Assembly (NCBI RefSeq): GCF_037392515.1
Contig: NC_090281.1
Location: forward strand, 42,942,645 to 43,006,644
Origin: Haliotis asinina
Taxonomy: Eukaryota; Mollusca; Gastropoda; Lepetellida; Haliotidae
DNA: 64,000 bases
Reading direction: 5' to 3'
The notes under the pieces were generated by a model. It was not told the origin of the DNA, made no database searches, and worked only from the letters and a program-made list of their open reading frames with translations. Shown in pieces: positions 47,601 to 60,400 of the stretch. Made by a program: the position numbers and the translations under genes. Each line of letters begins with the position of its first letter. The stretch's first letter is position 1.

Positions 47601-48209
47601 AAAGACATGTTTCTGCAATTCCTACTTGGCTGTCAATATTCTTTTGTGTGACCCATCTCCCTTTCCCCATATGTTTCAAGGTAGAATTAAGTTCTGTCAT
47701 CTCTGTTTTCCCTGCTACTATGGAAATTTATGACCTGATGTGATACAAAAATGACCGTAACTCCCCTCAAACACTCATACAAAACAGGTCAAATTGACCT
47801 TTTCTTATTTATATCTATCAAAAATTGTGTCCAAAGCACATTGACTACAGCCCAGTCCAAGTAACTTATATATGACATAAAATAGGACACTCAGTCAGAA
47901 TAGAATTTTTTTTATCACTTCTATTTCTTGTATTATTTTACCCAGTTGCTGTTTTGTTGGAAGACTGGAGATGAGAAACACACAAAAAACATGGATAGCA
48001 CTAACATGGTTGACTAAATACAGACACAAACAGTTACTGCAGGTGGGGGTCAAGGACAAAAGCTTAACATAACTGCAGTAGCATGTTCTAGCATCAGTTT
48101 CCACACTCATTTCGTGATTGTACACACAGATGTGGCAACTCTAGCTGCAGCCATCCATACAGGCAGGTCACACATGTCACACACCAGGTCACCCACACCA
48201 CACCCCAGG
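44630..48209. other. Downstream of CRAT, partly its 3' UTR
   Basis: No other gene is recognised. The CRAT 3' UTR must run leftward from 48209, but I could not fix its end. Family B copy at 47161. The segment 45668-45735 resembles 25972-26040. Confidence 0.45.
47161..47385 (-). mobile_element. SINE-like family B, full length
   Basis: The most complete B copy: GTGAGTGAGTGAGTGAGTTG, GCAATATTCCAGCTATATGG, AATAATCGAGTCTGGACAAA, GTTAGTCGCCTCTTATGACA and AGCATGGGTTACC. The tail shared with family A is at its left (3') end. Confidence 0.92.
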
Positions 48210-48422
48210 TTACATCTTGGCTTGAGGAGGTCCAAGTAAAGTCTGGAGTTCGTCCAGGCTTTCCTTCAGTGCAGTTTCATAGCGTTTGGAGTCGGTCTCC
48301 GGGCTGTTGAAGTATGACGACACAGAGAAGTTGATCTTAGTGTTCTGAGGGTTGTAGCAGACGCCATAGCCATCAGGGACAACAGCACCAAACGCCATCA
48401 CAGCATCATGCTTGGCAGCAAC
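48210..48422 (-). CDS. CRAT: CRAT last coding exon
   Basis: Encodes VAAKHDAVMAFGAVVPDGYG then VCYNPQ... to GPPQAKM and TAA. It holds the acyl-pocket Met and the PTS1-like AKM end. Phase 0 acceptor TGATCAG. Confidence 0.96.
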   Translation of the reverse strand, partial: VAAKHDAVMAFGAVVPDGYGVCYNPQNTKINFSVSSYFNSPETDSKRYETALKESLDELQTLLGPPQAKM

Positions 48423-51400
48423 CTGATCAACACAGAACACACAGTTATTGTTAAAAATACCCACCTGCCTGACTGTGTAAGATGGAGAGATAGCTATAAA
48501 ATCTGACAAAGTCTGGCTGTTATTGTACTCCGGAAATTACCTGAGCATTCTAGTTTTGATTTAGTGCAGTACATGCATTAACTTGAAGGTTGATAATACT
48601 TTTTTTTCTCATTTTCTATCTGCCAAATGCTTGAAAAAATAACGGTGAGTTTGGTCTTACACTGCTTTTTTAGCAATATTCCAACAATATCATGGCAGTA
48701 ACACACACTGTGCCCAAGAGGGGAACTGAACCCAGGTCTTCTGCATGATAACTGACAAAATATCCAGGGTCTGAGGTGCATCATTTGATGTAAGACAGCC
48801 ACCTCTAGTGTAGGACATGAAAACTGTGCTTGATTGATTGGTAAACATATCTACTCACGTCTCAGATATGTTTGAATCAGACTTGAAAAAAGACATGAGT
48901 TTGAATAACAAACTGATCTGCAATTATTTAGGTCATAGTCCTAGAAAATTCTAGACTGGCAATATTTCATCTGGTCTGGTTACATGCAAATGATGATAGT
49001 CACGACACACTGTTAACAAGTATAGCATCGCATCTGGCTGAGTTTCTGTCAGCACAGAGAGCTAGGGATTTGGTATGGATTACTACAGTACACCACATCG
49101 TAGCTACAATGTGTATTCCACACAACAGCTTACCATACAAAGTGTGTGTCAGCATGATTTTGTGCTATTCCATTAATACCCTCGATGGGAACACCAGAAA
49201 CAGGCTTCATACATTATACCCACATGAATAACTGAACCCAGGTCTTCAGCAGGACAAGCAAACACTTGAGCCACAAGGCCAATTAACCACCCTTTACTCC
49301 ATCAGCATGGGAGACTGACAAGACTGTACCTGGCTAGTGGATATCTTGAAGTACAGGCTGGTGGCGAAAGAGCCATCCATGTGGAGATCTGGGATGTTCA
49401 TGCCAGCCTCCACTGCTGCTAGCTTCCACCCAAGAAGGTGACGGTCAATTCCATTGCCATTAATAGCCTGAAAAATACAAAGTAGAGAAGAAAATTCTCC
49501 CACAGTAGGGTTTGGGTTTGGTAACATGGTTGTACAGTTCTCTTCAATATTGGCTTTCATGTCTAAATTGTTTTAGATGCACTACAGCCTGCAAAAAATG
49601 CCAAAGAATTTCTAATGGCATCTCTTCTACATCAGAACAGTAAGTGCACAGACATTCTGAAATTGCACCACAAACTGTCCAGCAACATTTTCATTTCATC
49701 AGACCTTTAATTGAAAAGTATTTAATCTTTTGTAACAGAAAGTTATCTGTATTATCAGGCATGAAATGACAAGAAAGACTTTCTCCTACTGCTGACCTCA
49801 TCTGTATACTTCCTGTGAGCCATCACAGCCTTCCTGAAGAGGTCAACCTTGACCTCACGTGATATGGAGCTGTCCAGCATGGCCTTGGTGAAGTTGAGGG
49901 AGTCAACAGAACAAGATCTGATGGTATCAGTGCGTCCTAGCTTGAACCGACGCAGTGATGCCGTCTCATATGTGGCACAAGGCTTGCCATATAATCTGTT
50001 GTGGGAAAAAATCTTTACAATATACCTGACCTCTAAAGTATCTTACTGTCATTTTAGCAACTGCAAAGCTCTACACCTGCATCATTTATGGACATGAATG
50101 AAAACTATGAGGTGACAGATGCTCTCCATTGCCTGACAGTGTAACTGACCACCGTTCATCTGTGTCTTGTCTCCAACTAGGGGCAAGAGCAAGTATCTAA
50201 GGATGGAAGTTATATCTGTTGATGTTCAGCGGCTCAAGAAGACTGCTAAATAACATCAACATGTTCCAAAAATTCAGGTGAGAGTTACATCCCTTTCTTC
50301 AACAAAAGACACAAAATGACAGCTATACAATGTCACAAGTTGCGACCATTCAGTGGGGAAAGTGAAAGAAACAAAGACCCTCTTGAAGGTGAAATCAACA
50401 AATGGAAACTTGTGTTTCAGCATATGAGATAACCTGTTCATGATCCTCATTGTCACTTACCATGTTGACTGCCTCTCATGGGTATAGTGGCAGCATCGGT
50501 TCTTGTCAAACTTGCAACTACAAGTTACCTTGTAGCTTTATCCGCGGTGTTTTAAAACAAGTTTCACAAAATTGTTGGCAAAATAGGCACAACAACAAAC
50601 GACTCATGGCGTTGTTTGTTTCGGTTGAGACGATTGGTTCTTGTGCCTGTTATGCCAACATGTGAAACTTGTTTTAAAATACCACTAGTATAGCTACGAG
50701 ATAACTCGCAGGAGCAAATTCGAATAGACACTAATACTATGAGTATACTTGTGAGATGCAGTCAGCGTGTTAAGTGAGTGTTTTTCCAAATAAAGTACAT
50801 GATAGTTCTTGTTTGTTTGGTACAAGAAGCATTCAAATTCATCACTTATTTAACAACTTAGATTGTGGCATCAGTAGGGGTGAAATGTGCACGATATGAT
50901 GATATTCCTTCTTTGAAGCTCTTCTCCTAATTCTGTAACTATCTGCTTGACTGACAACTTGTTCACATGACACATTGACATTTAGTAATATACTGGACGT
51001 AGTTCGTTAGCTTGGCAATATTAATGTCGGCAAGGTGCCTGCTTACTAAGGCGGAGACGGGTAACCCAGATACCTGGGACAGGTGGATAATGAATTGGAC
51101 CCAGGCACCCACCTCCATACTCAGACCCAATGTGATCAGGTGACTAATAGATTAAACAATGTATACTGTTATGCTTTCCTCATGATTTCGAAACATTTAC
51201 AGTCACATGTTTTGAATATAATACATTTAGATATTTCCAAACCTCAAAATATTAGTGAGACTGAAGAATATATTGCCATTTCTCATACATTTGATGTCAG
51301 AAATTAACATATTGGGTATCTCAGGTAGGGTAATAGGGAGTAACATGGAGAAAAAGTCTGAACCCGTCCTTGCCCTACTGGTTTCAATGAATATTGTGAT

Positions 51401-54400
51401 ATGAACATGGATCCCAGCCTCCTCCCCACGTACTTGAAGTAGGCCAGCTGTAGGGCCATCTGGATGTAACCATCAGGGCTGAGACGCTGAGACTTGGGAT
51501 AGTTCTTGCCGTATCCAGTGTAGGTCAACCCACGCATGTCCACGTCATTCACCATGCTGGAACACAACGCAGACATGACAGTTGTTGTAAGTTTATGGCA
51601 GTTTTAGGTCTTGGCTGTTGATTGGTGTGCACACAGAGACTGCATCCCTCAACTGGTTATCAGACTGATAATGGGATAAGGAGGGATCCAGAGCAGATAA
51701 ACTCCAGACTGGTAATCTGTGAGTTCTGTGTTGTTTAACAGAAGTGAATTCATAATTGCAATGTTTTGTGTCAGGTAAAAAAATTCACATAATAGTAATA
51801 CTAGTACTAATAGTCATTTAATAATAATTAATTAATACTAGTAATAAGTAGTCATTTATTGTGAGCATTGCTGATGCAAAGGGCATGCTCGAAGCACTTA
51901 AACAATCTTATTATTATTACTACGGATAACCCAAGTTGCCTGTTAGGCACTACAGGGTTATAGTCACGTGGCTCCATTCCTCCAAGTACCCATCTTCTGC
52001 TGGGTGAACAGAGGTAATTTTGAATAACTCACTTGTCAAGATTGGTACACAAGGAAAAGGATATAGGAATGATGTGCATTGAGATCTGTTGCATTTCTGA
52101 AGTGAAGAAAGGAATTACCATGTGTTGTGTCAGGATAAGAAATATTTGTACATATAGATATAATTTATTGATTCGCAATTCACTTCAACATGTGCTAACT
52201 TCTAAGTTAGCATATGTCTAATTTGGACTCTATACAAACAAGACATGGCCTTCAACATGCTGTGATATTCCAGGCTGGAATGGCTCTGTTGCAACTCAAG
52301 TTTTTGTACGAGGCAACAGACAGGATTAATGCACATTGTGACCATATTCCAACTGGGTAGAATACTGCCCTAGACGTCAAGCTCTGAACTGTCTATGCTT
52401 ATGGTTAGGCTGCTATCATCTATCTGCAGTACTGCCCTGTGTAGTGTTGAACAACCTGTGTTACCTGTCTGTATGTACTTTGGCCTCCTCAATGTCCTTC
52501 AGCAGTTCCTGGGAGTAGTTGAGTGTTAACTTCCGTGCGTCCGTCACGCCCCCTGCCTTCAGTCCCGTCTCCTCATTCTTCTCACTGAAGCCAATACAAC
52601 AATCATACCTTCATACAGGTACTCAGTATTACAGCTCGTATAAACACAGTGGGACTTTACTTGTCATGACCCTCACATAAAAGACGATGTATTTATTCTG
52701 ATCACTGCATCCAAATTGGACAAAGCTGTATTCACTGGTGTTATTTTGTGGTAGATTGGGAGAAACCTCAAAAAGTTTTTCATATGCGTCAGATTCATCA
52801 CATTCATCTGGTGTGTCTCTTTCAACTCGGGCTCTTGTGGCAAGCGTGGGTTGCTAGAATTGGTCTTCATGTCTAAATGAGTAATGGTCAGATATTTCTT
52901 TAATGACCAGTGATGTTTGGGTTAGAAGTGATCTTCAGCAACCCAAGCTTGTCATGAGATCATCTGCTGGGACTTAGTGGTCAAGATGACTGACTTGGAC
53001 AACTCATGTCATCGCATTGCAGTCCGACTGACGTGTCAGTCACCAGACATTGTAAGGGAACTTGACGACAACCTGATTAAGTTGTGCATGTTTCCATGCA
53101 GCTTTCATGAAATTAAATTCTGAATGAATGTCGTATGACCTCAGTACCATGCTTTCAGGTTTCCCTTACAAAATTTTGAAAGTTCTGGAATGAGCCATTG
53201 ACTGACCAGAAAGAAAGGACATGGTCCATGATGGCAGCAATCGGAGGTCCCTCTGCTGTGGTGTGCTCATAGTTTAGGCCGCACACTCCGTTTTCACCGA
53301 CGACAAACTGTCAGGGAAACAGACATAGTTTACAACATGGTCGAAGACACCATCATTAGCTGCTTCAGAGCTAGGGAACCCTATCATGAATATGCCATGA
53401 CATATCCTGTAGTTTATAAGTACACACAGTTTACATATGACTAGCGCTGAAATGAGTCCAAATTTTCTACTCTGGTACTCCATCTCCTGTAACCCTACCC
53501 CACCCAGACACCTGTAATGTTAATTCAAATTCACATTTATAAGAAATGGCAACCTATTCTTCAGCTCGGAGGCTAAAATTTCATGTTTTTCAACATCATG
53601 TATTTTATTCAAAAGAAGTGACTGTAAAGTTATGTCTAAATCTTCAAAGACAATACAACATTTTAATCATGAAAGAATAACATTTTACACTAATCTAATC
53701 TATTAATCTATCATTTTAATCTAATCTATTAGTCACATGACCATAATGGGTGCGGGTATTGAGGTACCTACCTCGAACTTATTACCCACATGTCCCAGTT
53801 ATCCTCGTTACTCTCCCAGCTCCACATCTGACACAAGTCAGACTCATGTTCATCCTGGCCTCATACCACCATAGTTTTACATTAGTTTCTGGAATTTTAC
53901 AATCATATGAAACACAAACTCGGGAACTAACCTGCAATGTCTTGTCAAACCAACGGTTGCCAGAGTTATACGCACTGCCTCCACCGTGCAGCATCTGGGT
54001 GATAGCAAGGGAGTTGGAGTGGTCCTCGTCGGTGGGCTGTGGCCCAGCACTGTCCAGGCACATCACAAAGATGCTTCTCTGCAGGGTCTCCATGGCCACT
54101 TTGTTGGCCTTGTCTGACAACAAACCAACACGTCAATGTATGCACTGTATCCATCCTCTAAACAAAGATAGTTTGGTGTCAGTCAGGATGCCCACAATGC
54201 ACTGCAGAAAGGCCAGCTTCAAACAGACAGGGGAGTGAACTCATGGTGAGTGAACTCCGTGTAGTGACATAGTTACCAGTACTGGTGACCTTCAGACAGT
54301 TATATGTACCAGTGATAGACAGCAAGAACACCACTTCAGATCAGGTAATCTGACATGTTGCCAAGTCTGACAACTCTGTCACCTGCAGTGACATGCATGG

Positions 54401-57400
54401 AAAAGATGGCACCTACTAAACCCTCATGGGAAGATTATTGAACTGAATGAAGTCAAACTGGTGCTGTCATTAGACACATCTGTAACAACAGCAGATAGAC
54501 CTGTCATGGCAGCCTGTAAATATTCAAATCTGTACCAGACAAACCAATGGTTGATATCATTAGCAAAACACCACACTATCAGAAACCAAGGTGACACAAT
54601 CGACCAGGTTACCAGGTTTCAACACTGGCCAGGACTTGGATGTGAGTGTGGGAACTTGGCCAGTAAGTGGCTGTACAGTTAAGACCCCTTGGCCTAAACA
54701 CTAGCATGAAGTTCAGCATTCATGTGTTAAATATATTGTTGAAACTTAATGTAACCATAAATGAACATGCTAAAAGATTTATTAGCATGAAATATTCAGA
54801 ACCCAACCCAAACAAATAGGGGCAATAGGAAGCAGTTTTCTGCAGCTGTTTGACCTGACAAGGTGTCTGTATTAGTTGTCTGCATACGAGCAAATTTTGC
54901 TCAACTGCAGGCAACCAATTAGTCAAACATCATCCCAGCTGACATCATACAATGGTTATGGGTTATCACAGATATCTACTTCAGGGGACCTGCTATCTAC
55001 GTACTGTATACCCTGGTAATAATGCCACTGTTTGTCCAGGAGAAAATGTGGCATTATATCCAGGCAGGCATTATAACAAGGCCATTGTGTACAGGGTGCA
55101 CTGTATTGCAGTTTGGCTGTTGGGGACAACCTACCCCCTCCCACAAGGACCTATCAAGTGTATTGAGATGACCTCACCCTTGACCAGGTGCTTGTAGGTC
55201 TTGGCCCAGCTGGTCCGGTCCCCCATAGTCAGGACGCCAATGGAGGGTGCAGCATTGGGGGACATCTCCACAATCTTCTTCAGCTGCTCGTAGATCTGCT
55301 CCACATTGAGAGGGCGGTTGTCGTTGCCATACACGTCCAGCGAGAACAACTGTAGACAGGTAAACACTTAATATAACACTGCACTGTCAAGGTGTGTCAG
55401 ACTGATTATGCTTAAGACAAACAATGGGAAGCTAGCTACAGTAATGACAACTACATGTTTAATGTTTCATCACTATGCATTATTTCAAAATTTAAAATGT
55501 GTGGCCTCAGACACATAGTTTAGAAAATTACTATGCAACCAGTATGCCACCATAGCTTAGTAAGACTGCTAGTGTGAGATACTACTAAAGTCATGAAGGA
55601 ATTCTGTGATAACAATAGGTGCTGTGTGACACGTATCCTAAGGTTAGACAAAAAGGGCAGAGTGGACTTAATGCAGACACTTCATGGAATACTGTCTTTA
55701 CAAAATACAGACATTGCAACAAGGATGTAAACCTCTCGTTGTCAAGCAAGTAGGAGGCAGATAAGACAGGAGGCATGCACTACATGTAATTTGAAATTAA
55801 CCTCTATCAGGCTTATAAGTCATAAACAAAGATCCGGCTAAGTGTATCGACAAATGAACCAGTGGCCAATGAAAACGCTTAACCTGACTTTGCCGGCACC
55901 CTATATGTTGCTATCAGGGATTAAATGTCACAGCTCACAGCATTTCAGGTTACAGCCTGTTTCATTCAAGTTGTCAACAATTGAAAGTGAACTGTTCTCA
56001 CAGAGTGAACATTGTTTAATCAATGGCAGACAGAAGGGGTACCAAACAGATGAACACTTTGATTAATGTTGTTTATTTAATTTATTGCTTGTAACTGAGT
56101 ATTTTGAATGCTAGATGCCTGAGGTGTCATGTATATAAATGCTTCAAATGGTCACATCGGTCATTGCAAAATGGCAAATGTTCAAGTCAATGTTCAGTTT
56201 GTTGCTAACTCCCAAGGCGGACAGAATCTTGTTCATAATAGTCACAGGTTCAGAATGGAGAGAAGGAGAAACACCAATGTGGACTGGCAGTGCTGTAGAA
56301 AGGGCTGTCTGGCAACAATCAACACATCTGACAACTTGGTCACAACATATCGTGACATTCACAATGATCCTGGAGACGACAAAAATACTGTAATTTAGGA
56401 ATTCCGATCAAGTTAGACTCATAAGGAGGTTCATTTGGTGCAAGTAACAAAGCATTAAATCAAGCCCTGATATGTATTTACCTGTTTGTGAAGGTTTTGA
56501 TGTCATAAACATACATGTATATTGCTCTACAGTCTTTGCTTATGTTCAGTGTTAGATATGGACTATATCCGAAGCAGTTAGTACATGTAGTACATTACTA
56601 GGCAAATGAAGTATGTAGTGATGACCAAGATTTTGTAAATTTATATGAACAATTTGTAAAAGCGATACATTTTGTGACATAATAGAACTGGTATAATAGT
56701 CTTTTGATCTGGTATTATTCCATATTTTCAGTTGCGAAAGATTGTTTGTTTAGTAAGAGGCAACATTATCTTCAAAGGATCATTGTGAGTTTCCTTTAAT
56801 CCAAATAGTATGATATGTGGGGTAAGTTTAATTCTTATTCCAGCATCAGATATGAGCCAATCTTCAATCTTCTTCCAAAGTCACATTATAGTCCCATAAA
56901 AGGTGTGAAATTGTTTCACTGGAAGTTTTACAATAGCTACACAGGGATGAGTCACTGGCCTTTATTTCATGTTGATAATAGTTTGCGCCTAAGATATTGT
57001 TAATAATTTTCATTTGGAACCATCTTAACTGTGTACTCTGTGAACATCTAGTTGGAATAATGTTTTAAGTTTTCCAGTCAGATTCAGTTGTCCAGGCTGG
57101 TGGTAGACTGCCACCAAAAAGAAAGAAGTATCGGAATCTGGACTCTAGAATCAAAAATGAACAAAATGACTTCTTGGCCTGGAGGAAAACTCTCATAGAA
57201 TATGTGTTGTATTTGGTTGGACTGTTACTTAATTTACATGTTGTAATTTGATGATACTGTGACAAATGTGTAGTCAATGAAATAGAATATATATGATTAT
57301 GATGTAATATGTAATATATATGTAATACAGTGTATTATGGACATGTGAACTAAATTATTACCATGTGTCAGCACATGAAATAAAGTGACATATGATGACA

Positions 57401-60400
57401 TGATTAAATAATGTACTATCCTGTACAAGTTCTACCTTATGCCAACTTTTCTGTGACACACTATAATTAATTCTTCCATTGGTTTTCTATCTGCCATGGT
57501 CGACTGAAAAGGCTTTGTTACACTTGAGTGCACACCTGCCAGCTCTGACTTGGTTCAGTACTGCAGCTGCTTCTTTTCGAGGAGGGAATCCCAAGTACAA
57601 AATATTGCACTTTCAATTTGCAATTATACGCTTATAACTTTGGTTTTTTTTAATCAGCAATGCATTCTATATATCATGAATAAGTGATAACTGTATTTTA
57701 ATTATGTTTGATTTTTAGGTTGCATGTGACCTTTAAACTGAGGATACATTTACCATGATTACAGTCATAAAGGCCTCTGAAGTTGTTTAATTCCGAATAA
57801 ATACTGTTCAGTTTATATCACACTGTCAGTAGTATGTTCGTTCCTGCCTGATTCTTGTGCGTGACGGTGACATGCCGTGGCGGGTTGGGATCACTTTCTA
57901 CCTGATTCTTGTGCTTGACGGTGATAAGCCGTGGAGGGTTGGGATCACTTCCTACCTGATTCTTGTGCATAACAGTGACATGCCATGGTGGGTTGGAATC
58001 ACTTATTACCTGATTCTTGATAAGCCGTGGTGGGTTGGGATCATTTCTTACCTGATTCTTGTGCATAATAGTGACATGCCATGGAGAGGTACGACCACTT
58101 CCTACCTGATTCTTGTGCATGACGGTGATATGCCGTGGAGGGTTGGGATCGGTGGATGGGTGAAGGACATGGGAGTCCCTCTTCATCCCCGGGATGCGGC
58201 AGCCACCCAGGATGGTGTAGTACTGTATCATACACAGGGGTTTGCCGCCCAGCAGCTCCACCGGCAGTGTCTGCCTATAAAACACATTCATATTTCACAA
58301 ACACCTGAAAAACTGCTGCAAGCTGTCGTTAGAAGTTATAGAACATAGACATATTTCACAATAATCTTCACTCAGACCTGAACAATAGCTTCACTATTCA
58401 CTTCAACATTTTGGTCAAACATACTCCTTTATTGTTGGCCTCTAGGTACCTCTAGTGATTACAGTTTAACATATCAGATGTAAGTTTACTTACTCATCAA
58501 TCATAATTTTGTAATCAATGGCCCCAGCAATCACCTTGGCAGCATATCTGGAAAAGAGAGATTTTTGCAAATCTGCACAATTAAGAGAAATAAAACCCCA
58601 AATGTTCATCTGTGTCAGACCCCTACATAAGCTCCTTGGTTCCAGTGAAACTATGCATGGTGGTTGCATGAGAAGATTGAGTGGATCAGCTTGGTGAGAC
58701 GGCTGATACCTGTCTCTGTAACCTGATTTTGTCTAAGTGTATTCATAAAATCAGTCACTGACCTATCTGATTCCAGACCTGTGAAAACCTGGGTTAGAAC
58801 TGATCTTCAGTAATCCATGCTTGGACCACCACCATATTGCTGAGGGTGGCATAACCTCATTCCCTCTTTCACCAAATCTCTAATCCTCAGAAGAACTGAG
58901 ACATGTTAGATAAAACCTGATAAATTGCGCAGTTCTCTGCTGCACAGAGAGGATAGAAACAATGCATATCCATCTATGTCCTCTGGACTACATAAAGTGA
59001 ATGTCACCATGGAATTCCTGAGCTAGAGTCACTGACCTGAGTTGACCCTTCTTGTCATTGTAGTCTTGTCGAGGGAAGATGACTGCTGGGTTGGAGGCAA
59101 TAACAACAGGGGTGCGGACACTGAGGTACGCGACATCCTTCCACCAGTCAGACAGCTAGGACAGACCAGTACACCATCAACATTGTCAGTGAACAGTAGG
59201 TTAGAATGGGACTTGACCCCTTCATTGGTTAGCCACTTTTAGCATATTCATGCAGCAATATGGAGTGAACACAAGAAATGGGTTTGACACACTGTACCCA
59301 TGTGGGGAATCGAAGCCAGGTCTTCAGCAAATGCTTTAGCCACTACGCTACCCTACAGGTCCTTTACCCTTTACTGCATGACAGTTCGAAGCATATCCAG
59401 TGCACAACTGGTTGACATAAACAGCCCTCAACATAAAGATGGATTACAAATTACCAACGCATCGAAAATGCAGGCAATATCATTGTCAAGGAACACCGGA
59501 AATGGGCTTCAAACATTGTGGGGAATTAACCCAGGTTTTCGTGTGATGAGTGAACGCTTTGACCTCTAGGATACCCCAATGCCACCCGCTGGTTAATAAA
59601 ACACACTCAGTCTGCATAATCATGAACAGGCTCTTGTTGGTTTTCCACCTAAACCTGAATGTACACGTGTTTCAATACTGGCAGCAGTACTCCGTGACTC
59701 TACGAACATTCAGTATGGCACTTATTGGTTTGAAGAAATATGACAGGAACTCATCTGATAATGGCTAGCCATGCACTTATCACTAACCACACAGTTGAGA
59801 CAATTATTTGGAGCACAGTAACATGAAATAGAGAATTGTGGCATCCTTACCCAGTTTACTTTTTCAGCTGCCCGTTTTTCCAGCATAGCTTGCAACTCAG
59901 GGCCAGGGGACTTCCTGAAGGCTTCAACAAGCTGGAAACCAGGAACACCATACATCTTAGATAGGATCTTCGGACTTCATGGTTAGTCTATATCATGCAG
60001 GACTCAATAAACAGTACAGATGTCTATTGAGGGGAAAACAACTTTTGCAATATTGATAGTCTGTTGCAACATACTTTTTTGTGTTGCAACATACTCTTAT
60101 GATAGAGATAGTTTGTTACAACATACTCTTGTGATAGTGATAGTCTGTTGCAACATAATCTTGTGATAGTGACAGTCTATAGCAACACACTCTTGTGATA
60201 GTGATAGTCTACTGCATCCAACTACTGCAGTACTATCTCCATTCAGTGTCTCATTTGAAGTCATTTCCCAAATGAATGTGAAGGTTATAACAGATAAACA
60301 GTAGTTTCAGCATCTTTTAATAACTGACAACGATCTTGAAAACCAGATCAAGTAAACACTTAAAACACTTCACTCAATGAAGTTGCAAGTCTGCACCCAA

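Noticed and set aside
57818-58291. A separate 157-codon gene
   Set aside because: It is CRAT exon 5 plus its tandem copies in the intron; it has no own homology beyond CRAT.
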